From NCBI RefSeq assembly GCF_000967725.1, contig NZ_JXYE01000002.1:806001-870000 (forward strand): a DNA stretch of 64,000 nt, read 5' to 3'. The position numbers and the translations under genes are program-made. Positions 53,737 through 63,790 of this stretch are shown here, one piece after another; position 1 is the first letter of the stretch; every line of letters begins with the position of its first letter. The notes below the pieces were generated by a model. That model did no database searches and was not told the origin of the DNA. It saw only the letters and a program-made list of their open reading frames with translations. The DNA is from Loktanella sp. S4079 (GTDB taxonomy: Bacteria; Pseudomonadota; Alphaproteobacteria; Rhodobacterales; Rhodobacteraceae).

Positions 53737-54585
53737 ATGAGCACAATCGATAATCTCCCGCCGCTGCGCGATGTCATTTCGACACATGGCCTAGCTGCGA
53801 AAAAATCTTTGGGGCAGAACTTTCTGCTCGACCTCAACCTAACGTCTAAAATCGCCAGGTTGGCCGGTGATCTGACCCAGGCCGATGTTCTTGAAATCGG
53901 CCCTGGTCCGGGGGGCTTAACACGTGGACTGCTGGCCGAAGGCGCGCGTCGTGTCCTAGCCATCGAAAAGGACCCGCGCTGTATGCCGGCCTTAGCAGAA
54001 ATCGAGGCTGCCTATCCCGGTCAGTTGCGTACCATCAATGGCGATGCATTGGATGTAGATCCGCTCGAACACTTGAGCGCCCCGATCAAAATTGCGGCGA
54101 ACTTGCCATATAACGTGGGGACAGAGCTTCTTGTCCGATGGCTGACGCCACCCGAATGGCCCCCGTTTTGGCAAAGCCTCACGTTGATGTTTCAGCGCGA
54201 GGTCGCAATGCGGATCGTCGCACAACCGGGCAGCAAAGCTTACGGGCGCTTAGCCCTACTCGCACAGTGGCGTACCGATCCACGGATTGTATTGGAATTA
54301 CCGCCAGAGGCCTTTAGCCCGCCACCAAAGGTGAATTCTGCAGTCGTACATCTTACGGCCTTGCCAGCACCACGTTTCCCGGCAGATGCTGCTATGCTAA
54401 ACAAGGTGGTTGCTGGTGCCTTTAATCAACGCCGCAAGATGCTGCGCTCTGCCCTGAAATCGCTCACACCGGAAATCGAAGATCATCTTCATGCGGTCGG
54501 CATAAAGCCAACGGAACGCGCAGAACAAGTTGGCCTCGAAGAATTTTGCGCCCTCGCGCGTCAGCTCAAGGACGCTGGATGCTAA
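53737..54585 (+). CDS. rsmA: 16S rRNA dimethyladenosine transferase RsmA (KsgA)
   Basis: The 282-aa SAM-dependent enzyme dimethylates two adenosines near the 3' end of 16S rRNA. It has [10 protein letters not shown] at the N-terminus, SAM loop [15 protein letters not shown], catalytic-type NLPYNV, and C-terminal [13 protein letters not shown] strong terminator follows within five bases. Confidence 0.96.
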   Translation: MSTIDNLPPLRDVISTHGLAAKKSLGQNFLLDLNLTSKIARLAGDLTQADVLEIGPGPGGLTRGLLAEGARRVLAIEKDPRCMPALAEIEAAYPGQLRTINGDALDVDPLEHLSAPIKIAANLPYNVGTELLVRWLTPPEWPPFWQSLTLMFQREVAMRIVAQPGSKAYGRLALLAQWRTDPRIVLELPPEAFSPPPKVNSAVVHLTALPAPRFPADAAMLNKVVAGAFNQRRKMLRSALKSLTPEIEDHLHAVGIKPTERAEQVGLEEFCALARQLKDAGC

Positions 54586-54589
54586 AGCA

Positions 54590-54615
54590 AAAGCCCTCCG
54601 GTAAGGGAGGGCTTT
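54590..54615. terminator. Bidirectional terminator between rsmA and the DUF4167 gene
   Basis: AAAGCCCTCC (54590-54599) and GGAGGGCTTT (54606-54615) form a perfect 10-bp stem with a 6-base loop. A-rich and T-containing flanks serve both convergent genes. Confidence 0.8.
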
Positions 54616-54617
54616 GA

Positions 54618-55166
54618 TTATTCTGCAGCTTCGGGTGCGCTGCTATCCTTGGGCGCATCAGCCTTTGGCTTGCGCGGAGCGCGTGGTTTGCGTGCACGTG
54701 GCTTGGGCTTTTCTTCTGGCGTTTCAACAAGCCCATTATCTTTTTCATCATTGGAATCAATGATCGGCTGATCAAAACCCGCAGAACTTGGCTGTTCTGC
54801 ATTCGCTGGATCATTTGCTGCCGCCTCTTGGGCTTTGGCACGTTCTTGACGTTCACGATCGCGTTCAGCTTGACGCTCACGGTTCTGGGCTTCTTGCTCT
54901 TCGCGGCGCTGCTCAACCTCGCGCTGTGCTTCGGCCAACATGCGGGTGTAATGCTCTGCGTGCTGTGCAAAGTTCTCGGCATTTACACGGTCGCCAGAAA
55001 GCTGTGCATCGCGGTGCAACTGGTTGTATTTCTCGATGATCTGCTGCGGGGTGCCACGCACCTTTCCATCAGGACCAGAGCTATCAAACACTCTGTTAAT
55101 GATGTTACCGCCCGAGGGCCGGTTATTACGGTTCTTGTTCCGTGACCGTGACTTCGATGATCTCAT
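54618..55166 (-). CDS. DUF4167 protein
   Basis: The 182-aa protein is highly charged. The N-terminal DUF4167 domain (about 1-75) contains RSRNKNRNN, VFDSSGPDGKVRGTP and NAENFAQHAEHYTRML. A coiled-coil-like REEQEAQNRERQAERDRE segment and an Ala/Lys/Pro-rich tail follow. The family is restricted mainly to alphaproteobacteria and often lies next to prmC and prfA, as here; RNA binding is suspected from composition only. The 225 bases upstream hold no gene. Confidence 0.88.
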   Translation of the reverse strand: MRSSKSRSRNKNRNNRPSGGNIINRVFDSSGPDGKVRGTPQQIIEKYNQLHRDAQLSGDRVNAENFAQHAEHYTRMLAEAQREVEQRREEQEAQNRERQAERDRERQERAKAQEAAANDPANAEQPSSAGFDQPIIDSNDEKDNGLVETPEEKPKPRARKPRAPRKPKADAPKDSSAPEAAE

Positions 55167-55391
55167 TGATTTGCTTTCAAGCCCTTGGCTGTCGTTGCGC
55201 TAGACCTAATTCGCGCTCTTTATGCGCGCCTCAAATTTCCGGCCTTGCGATGTTTTGGCGACTGATCGGGGGGAGTTCCAAACTGGCCCTCTTACCGTCC
55301 GATGCAATTGAATAAACATGTGGGGGGCATCAAGACAAGTATAAATTACAAGCGATACGCATTTTTACGCCAATTTCCTGCCCTTGATCCG

Positions 55392-56213
55392 TCATTTAGG
55401 CATATTTCCAGAGACGACCCGGTCCCGCCCGTCCAGATCCAAGACAACGTTCACGTCAATTAGCCCTGCCTCTTGCATCAATGTTTTAACCGATTGTGCC
55501 TGCGTTGGACCAATTTCAACCATCAGACGCCCACCCGCAGTCAAAAACTGCGGCGCACGATTGCAGATCAACCGGTAAGCCGACAATCCATCCGCCTCAT
55601 CCGTCAATGCTATGCGTGGTTCATGTAGCCTCACTTCGGGCTGCAAATCATCCATCTCGTCCAAAGCAATATAAGGCGGGTTACTGACGATCAGATCAAA
55701 TTTACCCGTGATCTGATCAAACCAGTCAGAGCGTACAAAGGTTGCGCGCGTTTCAAGTTCGAGCTGCGCGCAGTTTTTTCGTGCTACGGCAAGCGCATCA
55801 TCAGAAATGTCCGCCCCGACACCAACGGCCCCAGCACGTTCCGCAAGAAGCGAAAGCAAGATGCACCCAGAACCCGTGCCGAGGTCGAGCACATTGTCAA
55901 ACAACCCTTCTAACGCAGTTACAATCAGCGTTTCGGTATCCGGGCGCGGATCAAGAACATCAGAGTTCACATAGAACCGATGGGCATAGAAATCGCGATA
56001 TCCGACCAAATGCGACAGCGGTTCACGCGCGGCGCGGCGGCGAACGAGATCAAAAAACTTCTCAGTCGTCGTACCGTCCGCTAGCTCTTCGTTGTCGATG
56101 TAGCGACGTGGGAACGCTGCTTGCCACAACAGCCGTGCTTCGCGTCTAGGATTAGAAATCCCCGCCTCATTCAGCATTGCAGTCGCTTCAGCGGTCAACT
56201 GTTCGGGTGTCAC
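55392..56213 (-). CDS. prmC: Release factor glutamine methyltransferase PrmC
   Basis: The 273-aa SAM enzyme has the catalytic NPPY motif in [15 protein letters not shown] loop [15 protein letters not shown], and an N-terminal helical domain. It methylates the GGQ glutamine of release factors. It overlaps the prfA stop by four bases, so enzyme and substrate are coexpressed. Confidence 0.95.
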   Translation of the reverse strand: MTPEQLTAEATAMLNEAGISNPRREARLLWQAAFPRRYIDNEELADGTTTEKFFDLVRRRAAREPLSHLVGYRDFYAHRFYVNSDVLDPRPDTETLIVTALEGLFDNVLDLGTGSGCILLSLLAERAGAVGVGADISDDALAVARKNCAQLELETRATFVRSDWFDQITGKFDLIVSNPPYIALDEMDDLQPEVRLHEPRIALTDEADGLSAYRLICNRAPQFLTAGGRLMVEIGPTQAQSVKTLMQEAGLIDVNVVLDLDGRDRVVSGNMPK

Positions 56214-57265
56214 GCGCCCATTTCCGCAAGCAATGTCGCCTGTGCATCAGCCTGTAGCGCACCGATTGTTTCTTCCAGATCGCCCTGCATGATTTGGCCC
56301 AGTGAATAGAGCGTCAGGTTGATGCGGTGATCGGTCATGCGACCCTGCGGGAAGTTATACGTGCGGATCCGCTCCGAACGATCACCTGAACCCACCTGCG
56401 CCTTACGGTCGGCAGAACGCTCGCCCTCAACCCGTTGACGTTCGAGGTCAAACAACCGTGTCTTAAGCACCTGCATGGCAATTTCGCGGTTCCGATGTTG
56501 GGATTTCTCGGCGCTGACAACAATGATCCCTGTCGGGATGTGCAAAATACGCACGGCCGAATCGGTCGTGTTGACGTGTTGCCCGCCCGACCCAGATGCC
56601 CGCATCGTATCAATCCGCAGATCACCGGGATTGATTTGAACATCCACATCTTCCGCCTCGGGCAATACAGCCACGGTCGCGGCAGAGGTATGGATGCGCC
56701 CGCCGCTTTCCGTCTCAGGAACACGCTGCACGCGGTGCACACCGCTTTCGTATTTCATCTTGGCAAAGACACCTTCGCCAGCGATCCGCGCAACGACTTC
56801 TTTGATACCGCCAAGTTCGGTTTCCGACATTTCGAGAACTTCGAATTTCCAGCCCTGCCCCTCGGCATAGCGCTGATACATACGCAACAGATCGCCCGCG
56901 AAGAGCGACGCCTCGTCCCCGCCCGTTCCGGGGCGAATTTCGATCAACGCAGGACGCCCATCAGCAGCATCCTTTGGCAACAAGGCCAGTTGAACCTCGT
57001 GCTCTGACGCTTCGAGTGCTGCTTTGAGTTCGGGCAACTCTGCCTCGGCCAATTCCTTCATTTCGGGATCGGACAGCATGGCCTCGGCGTCCGCAATTTG
57101 CGCAACGAGGTCTTTGTAGGCCGTTACCGTTTCGACCACAGGGCGCAGCTCTGCGTATTCGCGCCCTAAGGCTGCAATTTCATTCCCCGAGGCCCCATCG
57201 GCCATTTTGGCTTCGAGGAACTGAAAACGGTCGATGATCTGTTCAATTTTATCGGATGCTATCAT
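56210..57265 (-). CDS. prfA: Peptide chain release factor 1
   Basis: The 351-aa class I release factor has the catalytic GGQ in [16 protein letters not shown]. The stop-codon-reading region lies at about residues 115-200, followed by basic sequence [15 protein letters not shown]1 recognises UAA and UAG. It is the first gene of the prfA-prmC pair. Confidence 0.97.
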   Translation of the reverse strand: MIASDKIEQIIDRFQFLEAKMADGASGNEIAALGREYAELRPVVETVTAYKDLVAQIADAEAMLSDPEMKELAEAELPELKAALEASEHEVQLALLPKDAADGRPALIEIRPGTGGDEASLFAGDLLRMYQRYAEGQGWKFEVLEMSETELGGIKEVVARIAGEGVFAKMKYESGVHRVQRVPETESGGRIHTSAATVAVLPEAEDVDVQINPGDLRIDTMRASGSGGQHVNTTDSAVRILHIPTGIIVVSAEKSQHRNREIAMQVLKTRLFDLERQRVEGERSADRKAQVGSGDRSERIRTYNFPQGRMTDHRINLTLYSLGQIMQGDLEETIGALQADAQATLLAEMGA

Positions 57266-57283
57266 GGCAACCCGATTGGCCGA

Positions 57284-57715
57284 TCAGAGCGGCTCGGTCA
57301 AGGGGGCAAGCGCCTGTAACCACGATTGAACCCGCGCTTTGTTAACCCCAAAATCGGATTTGCCAAAGCGTAAACGCGCGGAAATCGCGATCATATCGTC
57401 ATCAACAGCAACTGTCGTATAGTCAGGAAACGCCATAAAACGTGTACGGGTCTCGTAGGTTAACATGCCCTCTTGGAGCGACCCCGCGATCAGCTTGGTC
57501 CGAGGTGTCGCCGCTGCGGCGGTATCAATCGCGCGCAGCGCATCGGCACCTGTGGCACGCAGCTTACGCAGGGCGATGAACCCTGTCGCGCGCGGATAAT
57601 CCCCCGGCTCTGTGAACGCGGGCACGACATGCCAATCCGCTGGCCGCACAGGGGCCGCGCGGACATAGATGGCGAAGACCGCAGCAACGACAACAAGGGC
57701 AGAGATAAAATACAT
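57284..57715 (-). CDS. DUF1499 protein
   Basis: The 143-aa product starts at ATG 57715 behind GAGGTG; a TTG six codons upstream is less likely. One N-terminal transmembrane helix (MYFISALVVVAAVFAIYV) is followed by a soluble DUF1499 domain with FMAFPDYTTVAVDDDMIAISARLRFGKSDFGVNKARV. The domain probably faces the periplasm. Function is unknown. It is upstream of prfA on the same strand, 18 bases away. Confidence 0.88.
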   Translation of the reverse strand: MYFISALVVVAAVFAIYVRAAPVRPADWHVVPAFTEPGDYPRATGFIALRKLRATGADALRAIDTAAAATPRTKLIAGSLQEGMLTYETRTRFMAFPDYTTVAVDDDMIAISARLRFGKSDFGVNKARVQSWLQALAPLTEPL

Positions 57716-57760
57716 CAAAGGCTTACACCTCAATATTAAACATTCATTTCAAGTTAATGA

Positions 57761-58918
57761 TCACCGCGCCGGCTGCGCTTTTTCGACAAGCCGTGCGAAA
57801 TACGAAGCCCCGACCGGCGAAACGCTGTCGTCAAAATCATAGAGCGGATGGTGCAGCCCTGCTGTATCGCCATTCCCAATAAAGAGGTAAGCACCGGGAC
57901 GCTTTTCCAGCATGTAGGCGAAATCTTCGGCGCCCATCTCGCGTCCAACATCATCTTTGACCTCTGCAGAAATTTCGCGCGCAACCTCAACAGCAAAGGC
58001 AGTTTTTTCAGCGTCATTCACCGTGGCAGGATAGCCCACCTCATAGCTCAGCTCCGCGCTCACCCCATAAGTGGCAGCAATCCCCGGCACGATTTCCTCG
58101 AGGCGACGCATCACCATGGCTTGGGTGTCTTTGTCAAATGTCCGCACAGTGCCGCTGACATTGGCTGTTTCGGGAATGACATTATCCGCTGATCCCGCGT
58201 GAAACTGGGTCACCGAAATCACCAGATCATCTTGGGCGAAATGATTGCGGCTGACGATGGTCTGCACCGCATTATACAGCGCCACTGCGGCTGCAATAGG
58301 ATCCTTGGTTTCATGGGGCTGCGCCGCATGGCCGCCCTTACCCGTTATCCGCACGCGGAATTCGTCCACCGCCGCGAGAATAGGACCGGGTGTTGTGTAA
58401 AACGCACCGACATCAGTGCCGGGCGCGTTGTGTAGCGCATAGACTTGGCCAATATCAAATCGATCCATGACCCCTTCTTGGACCATGATATCAGCGCCAC
58501 CGCCGTCTTCTTCGGCTGGTTGAAAGATCAGCGCCACACGCCCCGAGAAATTCCGGGTTTCCGCCAGATATTTTGCCGCCCCCAACAGCATGGTCGTATG
58601 CCCATCGTGCCCGCAGGCATGCATTTTACCCTGCACCGTCGAGGCATGTTCTAGCCCTGTCAGCTCGTCCATTGGCAGGGCATCCATATCGGCGCGCAGC
58701 CCGATGGTCGGCCCCTGCCCATTGCCCTCAATTATCGCGACAACGCCAGATCGCGCGATGCCTTCGTGGATTTCATCGACACCAAATTCGCGCAACCGTT
58801 CCACGACAAAGGCCGCCGTCTGATGACAATCAAACGCAAGCTCTGGATGGGCATGCAAATGGCGACGCCATTCCTGCATTTCATCGGCATATCCAGCAAT
58901 TCGGTTGATGATTGGCAT
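57761..58918 (-). CDS. M20-family amidohydrolase
   Basis: The 385-aa metallohydrolase belongs to the hippuricase/N-acyl-amino-acid amidohydrolase group. Metal-binding motifs are MHACGHDGHTTMLLGAA, FQPAEEDGGGADIM, and MGAEDFAYMLEKRPGA near the C-terminus. The dimerisation insert lies at about 185-295 (GKGGHAAQPHETKDPI). It likely releases acyl groups from amino acids or indole conjugates; the substrate is not readable from sequence. It sits alone between DUF1499 and divergent mazG. Confidence 0.92.
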   Translation of the reverse strand: MPIINRIAGYADEMQEWRRHLHAHPELAFDCHQTAAFVVERLREFGVDEIHEGIARSGVVAIIEGNGQGPTIGLRADMDALPMDELTGLEHASTVQGKMHACGHDGHTTMLLGAAKYLAETRNFSGRVALIFQPAEEDGGGADIMVQEGVMDRFDIGQVYALHNAPGTDVGAFYTTPGPILAAVDEFRVRITGKGGHAAQPHETKDPIAAAVALYNAVQTIVSRNHFAQDDLVISVTQFHAGSADNVIPETANVSGTVRTFDKDTQAMVMRRLEEIVPGIAATYGVSAELSYEVGYPATVNDAEKTAFAVEVAREISAEVKDDVGREMGAEDFAYMLEKRPGAYLFIGNGDTAGLHHPLYDFDDSVSPVGASYFARLVEKAQPAR

Positions 58919-59116
58919 CTGTGCATTCCCTAGGCTTAATTCACGTTGCCAAGAGCGATCATTTCCAAAGAAGAGTCAATTCACATCACAGGTGAAATAG
59001 CTACACGCTCAGGGGAATATCTCTGCATTGTGCGAGGCGTCTCACTTTCAGGTTTCAGCCCTTGGCGCGGCGGTGCCATTTGTTTAGCGTTCGGCCAAAT
59101 CGCACGAGGCTAACCC

Positions 59117-59938
59117 ATGACAGATGACACATTAATTCACGATCCAAACGGTGGCTTGGAACGCCTCCTCGAAATCATGCGGCGTTTGCGCGACCCAAAA
59201 ACTGGCTGCCCGTGGGATATCGAACAAGATTTTGACAGCATAGCCCCCTACACCATCGAAGAAGCATACGAAGTTGCGGACGCCATCGCGCGAAAAGACT
59301 GGGCAGAGCTCGAGGGGGAGTTGGGCGATCTGCTGTTACAGACCGTCTATCACACCCAAATGGGCAGCGAAGCAGGTCTATTTAGCTTTGACACCGTCGT
59401 GAAATCCGTCGCCGACAAAATGGTGTCCCGCCATCCACATGTCTTTGGTGATGAATCGCGTGATAAATCAGCAGAACAACAAACGGCAGATTGGGAAAAA
59501 ATCAAAGCTGCCGAACGCGCGGGCACAGCGCAAGCGCGTACTTTGGACGGGGTAGCCATCGGACTGCCGGCGTTGACCCGCGCAGTAAAGCTGCAAAAGC
59601 GTGCGGCGCGTGTTGGTTTCGATTGGCCAGATACCAGCCAAGTGATCGACAAGATCCAAGAGGAAGCCGCTGAGTTGGTCGAAGCACGCGAAACGCTATC
59701 ACAAACCGAAGTCGAAGCAGAATACGGCGACTTGCTATTCGTGGTCGCGAACCTTGGGCGGCACTTGGGCGTGGACCCCGAGACGGCGCTGCGCGGTACA
59801 AATGCCAAGTTCACCCGGCGATTTGAAGCCATCGAAGACGCGCTTTCGACCATGGGAAAATCCCCCAGTGACAGCACGTTAGAGGAAATGGATCGCCTGT
59901 GGGACGCCGCCAAATTAGGCGAAGCGAAGCCGAATTAG
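59117..59938 (+). CDS. mazG: Nucleoside triphosphate pyrophosphohydrolase MazG
   Basis: The 273-aa tandem MazG-fold protein has a first domain motif CPWDIEQDFDSIAPYTIEEAYEV with metal-binding Glu/Asp in ELEGELGDLLLQ. The second half has KIQEEAAELVEARE and EYGDLLFVVANLGRHLG. It hydrolyses NTPs to NMP and pyrophosphate, cleaning damaged nucleotides or modulating ppGpp. The length is typical of the full enzyme. Confidence 0.94.
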   Translation: MTDDTLIHDPNGGLERLLEIMRRLRDPKTGCPWDIEQDFDSIAPYTIEEAYEVADAIARKDWAELEGELGDLLLQTVYHTQMGSEAGLFSFDTVVKSVADKMVSRHPHVFGDESRDKSAEQQTADWEKIKAAERAGTAQARTLDGVAIGLPALTRAVKLQKRAARVGFDWPDTSQVIDKIQEEAAELVEARETLSQTEVEAEYGDLLFVVANLGRHLGVDPETALRGTNAKFTRRFEAIEDALSTMGKSPSDSTLEEMDRLWDAAKLGEAKPN

Positions 59939-59950
59939 GCAAAATATGGA

Positions 59951-59979
59951 TTGACCCAAGTAAATCTGTCGGGTTTATA
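59951..59979 (+). promoter_or_regulatory. Strong promoter of the ferric-iron binding protein gene
   Basis: TTGACC (59951-59956) and TTTATA (59974-59979) are separated by exactly 17 bases. They lie about 25 bases upstream of the ATG, implying a very short leader. Confidence 0.6.
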
Positions 59980-60003
59980 CGCGGCGAACAACTAAGGAGC
60001 CAC

Positions 60004-61011
60004 ATGATGACCCTACGCACTTTTCTCATGGCAAGCGCTTGCGCTGCTGTTGCCGCACCTGTTTCTGCAGATGTAAACATCTACACAACACGTCAGCCAG
60101 AACTCATCCAACCAGTCATGGACGCCTTCACCGAAGCCACTGGTATTGCCGTCAACCTTGCATACGTTGACGGCGGTATTGTCGAGCGCCTGAAAGCAGA
60201 AGGCGACCGTTCACCTGCTGATCTGGTGATGACAGTCGACATCGCAAACCTGCAGCAAATCGTTGACGGCGGCGTGATCCAACCTGTTGAAAGCGACGTT
60301 CTGACAGCAGCCGTTCCTGAATCACTGCGCGCAGCTGACAACAGCTGGTTTGGCCTGACAAAACGTGCACGTATCGTCTACGCATCCCGTGAGCGCGTTG
60401 CAGAAGGCGAAGTCACAACATACGAAGATCTGGCGTCCGACAACTGGGAAGGCCGCATCTGCACACGTTCTGGCGTGCACAACTACAACCTTGCGCTGAC
60501 ATCCGCTGTTGTTGCGCACCAAGGTGAAGAAGGTGCCGCAGCATGGGCCGCTGGCGTTCGTGAAAACCTTGCACGCAAGCCAGAAGGCAACGACCGCGCA
60601 CAAGTCAAAGCGATCTGGGCGGGCGAATGCGACATCAGCCTTGGTAACACATACTACATGGGCAAAATGCTGCAAGACGCAGAGCAAACCGAATGGGCTA
60701 ACTCTGTCCGTATCGTGTTCCCAACTTTTGAGAACGGCGGCACGCACGTCAACATCTCTGGTGTTGCAATGACCAAAGCGGCGCCAAACCGCGAAGAAGC
60801 GCTGCAACTGATGGAATACCTCGTATCTCCAGAAGCACAAAGCATCTACGCAGAGCTGAACTACGAATACCCAGTGCTGGAAAGCGCTGAGCTGTCTGAC
60901 CTCGTTGCAGGCTGGGGTGAATTCACAGCAGACGATGTGAAACTCGAAGAGCTGGCAGCGAACCGCCCTGTCTCTTTGCGCATCATGGAAGAAGTCAACT
61001 TCGACGGCTAA
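60004..61011 (+). CDS. Ferric-iron ABC transporter substrate-binding protein (FbpA/FutA-like), orphan
   Basis: The 335-aa periplasmic protein has a signal peptide (MMTLRTFLMASACAAVAAPVSA) and mature start DVNIYTTRQPELIQPVMDAF. The tandem tyrosines in GNTYYMGKML are the iron ligands of this family. AAGGAG precedes two adjacent ATG codons (60004 and 60007); either may start. Codon choice looks strongly biased, which with the strong promoter suggests high expression. No permease or ATPase follows; a hairpin ends the unit, so partners must be elsewhere. Confidence 0.92.
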   Translation: MMTLRTFLMASACAAVAAPVSADVNIYTTRQPELIQPVMDAFTEATGIAVNLAYVDGGIVERLKAEGDRSPADLVMTVDIANLQQIVDGGVIQPVESDVLTAAVPESLRAADNSWFGLTKRARIVYASRERVAEGEVTTYEDLASDNWEGRICTRSGVHNYNLALTSAVVAHQGEEGAAAWAAGVRENLARKPEGNDRAQVKAIWAGECDISLGNTYYMGKMLQDAEQTEWANSVRIVFPTFENGGTHVNISGVAMTKAAPNREEALQLMEYLVSPEAQSIYAELNYEYPVLESAELSDLVAGWGEFTADDVKLEELAANRPVSLRIMEEVNFDG

Positions 61012-61026
61012 GTCGATCAGTGACAA

Positions 61027-61052
61027 TTGGGTGGGGCGTTCGTCCCACCCAA
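61027..61052 (+). terminator. Hairpin terminator after the iron-binding protein gene
   Basis: TTGGGTGGG (61027-61035) and CCCACCCAA (61044-61052) make a perfect 9-bp stem with an 8-base loop, 15 bases after the stop. A second GC-rich hairpin (CGCCCCGGACGGGG) follows near 61070; T-tracts are short. Confidence 0.6.
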
Positions 61053-61173
61053 GACAAGTTGATTTGCGCGCCCCGGACGGGGACGCCGACAATGACAGCT
61101 TAAACCGCTAGCGCGGACCAACTACCCTAACATTTCGCATTTGAACGTCCGACTATTGGACCGTGAACGCCGG

Positions 61174-62982
61174 TTAACCAGCGGCCTTTTCCTCAAGCGT
61201 CAGCCATTCGTCTTCGGCCTCGGACAATGCGGTTTGCCGCGCAACCAGCGCATCGGTCGCCTTTTGGAACTTTATCGGTTGCTTTGTGAATAGCTCAGGA
61301 TCGGCAAGTAGTTCTTCGAGCTTACCAATTTCTGCAGTCAATTGATCGATGACGGCTGGTAGCTCTTCTAATCTGTGCTTTTCTGTAAACGACAGGCCCG
61401 CTGCGGGCTTTTTCTCAGCAGGCTTCACTTTCTTGGGAGCAGATTTTACGGTGACTTTTTCTGCCACCGCATCTTCGCCACGCTGGGCGCGATAATCAGT
61501 CCAGCCCCCGGCATAAACGACCGCCTGCCCGTTACCTTCCATCGCAATCGTAGTCGTAGCAACGCGGTCTAGAAAATCACGGTCGTGGCTGACCAGCAGC
61601 ACGGTGCCGTCATATTCGCCCAAGATATCCTGCAAGAGATCCAAGGTTTCGATGTCCAAATCGTTTGTCGGTTCGTCCAAGATCAACAGGTTGCTTTCGC
61701 GAGCCATCAACCGCGCGAGCAATAGGCGCGCCTTTTCACCACCTGACAGCGCACGCACGGGCGCACGCGCTTGCGCTTCGTCAAACAGGAACTCTTTGAG
61801 ATAACCAACCACATGTTTGGGCGTGCCGCGTACCATGATCTGGTCTGACTTGCCGCTCACCCCAAGCTCAGGATCATTTGCAAGGTTTTCCCATAGCGAC
61901 ATTTCCGGGTTAAGCGCAGCGCGCGTTTGATCAAAGACTGCAATATCAAGATTGGTACCCAGTTTGACCGCGCCCTCATCTGGTTCAACTTGACCCAGTA
62001 ACATCTTGATAAGTGTCGTTTTTCCAACACCGTTTGGACCAACAAAGGCGATCCGGTCACCGCGCTGAACGGTCAGATCAAATCCTTTGACGATTTGTTT
62101 GCCGCTAAATGATTTCGACAGGCCAGTGGCTTCCATGACCTTTTTGCCCGATGCGCTCCCGCCTTCGAATGCCATGGCTGCGGTGCCTTGGCGTTTGATC
62201 TGGCTGGCACGCTGGGCACGTAATTCTTGCAAGGCGCGCACCCGCCCCTGATTGCGTTTACGACGCGCCGAAATCCCTTCAACGGCCCATCGCGCCTCTG
62301 CCTTGATTTTGCGGTTTAGCTTGTGGCGCTGTTGATCTTCTTCTTCCCAAGTCTTGTCACGCCAAGCCTCAAACTTATCAAAGCCATCCTCGGCGCGGCG
62401 GACTTGCCCCCGGTCGATCCACAGTGTGGCACGCGTTAACGCCCGCAGGAATGCGCGGTCGTGGCTGATCAAAACATAGGCGGCGCGGGTTGATTTCAAC
62501 TCGTCCTCGAGCCAGGCAATCGCCTCGATGTCGAGGTGGTTTGTCGGCTCGTCCAATAGCATCAACTCGGGGGCTTCGGCCATCAATTTGGCCAAGGCCG
62601 CGCGACGGCGCTCCCCGCCAGAGGCAGTTGCGACCTTGCCCGACGGGTCGAATTTCAACCCTTCGGCCACCATATCGACCTTGTAGGCTTCGTCAGGTTC
62701 CAATCCGCTGGCGGCGTATTCACCCAAGGTCTCAAATCCCTCCATTGTCGGGTCTTGCTCCATGTACCCAACGCGGACGCCCGGAGATACGACCCGGCTA
62801 CCGCTGTCCGCCTCAACCAACCCGGCCATGACTTTCATGAGGGTTGATTTGCCTGACCCGTTGCGCCCGACAAGAGCGACACGGTCACCGGGCTGAACCA
62901 CTAATGAGAGGTCTTCGAAAACAGGATCGCCGCCAAATGTTAGCGCGATATCGGAAATTTGGAGTAAGGGTGCTTTTGCCAT
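61174..62982 (-). CDS. ABC-F family ATPase, Uup-like (second copy)
   Basis: The 602-aa protein has two ABC cassettes: Walker A GRNGSGKST and GPNGVGKTT, signatures ASGGERRRA and LSGGEKARL, and Walker B DEPTNHLD and DEPTNDLD. The linker is KRQGTAAMAF-type and the C-terminal coiled coil at about 525-602 is typical of Uup. It is a soluble ribosome- or DNA-structure-associated ATPase, not a transporter. It is distinct from the ABC-F gene at 41846. Confidence 0.93.
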   Translation of the reverse strand: MAKAPLLQISDIALTFGGDPVFEDLSLVVQPGDRVALVGRNGSGKSTLMKVMAGLVEADSGSRVVSPGVRVGYMEQDPTMEGFETLGEYAASGLEPDEAYKVDMVAEGLKFDPSGKVATASGGERRRAALAKLMAEAPELMLLDEPTNHLDIEAIAWLEDELKSTRAAYVLISHDRAFLRALTRATLWIDRGQVRRAEDGFDKFEAWRDKTWEEEDQQRHKLNRKIKAEARWAVEGISARRKRNQGRVRALQELRAQRASQIKRQGTAAMAFEGGSASGKKVMEATGLSKSFSGKQIVKGFDLTVQRGDRIAFVGPNGVGKTTLIKMLLGQVEPDEGAVKLGTNLDIAVFDQTRAALNPEMSLWENLANDPELGVSGKSDQIMVRGTPKHVVGYLKEFLFDEAQARAPVRALSGGEKARLLLARLMARESNLLILDEPTNDLDIETLDLLQDILGEYDGTVLLVSHDRDFLDRVATTTIAMEGNGQAVVYAGGWTDYRAQRGEDAVAEKVTVKSAPKKVKPAEKKPAAGLSFTEKHRLEELPAVIDQLTAEIGKLEELLADPELFTKQPIKFQKATDALVARQTALSEAEDEWLTLEEKAAG

Positions 62983-63012
62983 AACGTCTGCTACGGCGCG
63001 GCGCGGGTGCCG

Positions 63013-63726
63013 TCAACTGGCAACCGCGCGCAGACGGGCAACACGGGCCGCGGACATGGCGGCCACTTCGACACATGTAAACATATGTAGGGTATTCATC
63101 GCGTGATCGACGACCACATGGTCACCGACCCACCCCCCCATTGTGAGGTAAGATCGCAGCAGCGAAGGCATCGGCGCAATTCCATCTGCCGGAATATCGG
63201 CCAATGGCACCGCATGCGTGGCCGTAATCTGCGGGCTAAGGTGCGTTGGCCCCTGATGCATCTGCGCAAGACGTTGAAAAACTGTGCCATAGCGGCGTGG
63301 ATCAGTTCCGGTAAAACTCGTGCACCCGATCAACATCGTCACATCATGCGCGTCAACAATGCGCGTCAACGCCCCCCAAAGCATGCGCAAAAGATCGGCA
63401 TCTGCCGGATCGGACCTTGTACAAAACCGACCAATCTCAAGAAAAGGGCCTGTTCTGCGGGCAATTGGGGCCAAATCATAGAACTGCCCAACATACCCGT
63501 GCCCCAGGGCGGCGCCATCTACCGCAATCCGAAATCGCAACGTTGCACAAAGTTGCCCATTTTCGTCTTCGATCATCAAATGTTCAAATCGCGCATCATA
63601 TGCATCGACATCTCGGCCCACCTTGCCGAAAAAGCGAGCGTGCCGCATTTCTTGGCAAAGGCGCAGTTCATCTGCCTGCTTTGCGAGCCGCGCCGTTAAG
63701 CGCCCTTTCTGAAATGGAAATGTCAT
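63013..63726 (-). CDS. OlsB-like GNAT acyltransferase
   Basis: The 237-aa product (ATG 63726, after AAGGTGG) has ELRLCQEMRHARFFGK, then DAYDARFEHLMI and ATLRFRI, GPFLEIGRFCTRSDP and MLIGCTSFTGTDPRRYG. These are hallmarks of the ornithine lipid OlsB/hemolysin-like N-acyltransferase family, which transfers acyl groups from acyl-ACP. It would make lyso-ornithine lipid at the membrane. No olsA lies adjacent in the window, so the exact acceptor is inferred. Confidence 0.83.
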   Translation of the reverse strand: MTFPFQKGRLTARLAKQADELRLCQEMRHARFFGKVGRDVDAYDARFEHLMIEDENGQLCATLRFRIAVDGAALGHGYVGQFYDLAPIARRTGPFLEIGRFCTRSDPADADLLRMLWGALTRIVDAHDVTMLIGCTSFTGTDPRRYGTVFQRLAQMHQGPTHLSPQITATHAVPLADIPADGIAPMPSLLRSYLTMGGWVGDHVVVDHAMNTLHMFTCVEVAAMSAARVARLRAVAS

Positions 63727-63790
63727 CAACGACCACCTTGGCGAAACCTATGCTGCAGCTTAAGTTAAGGCAGGAGCATGCAAAAGGATT

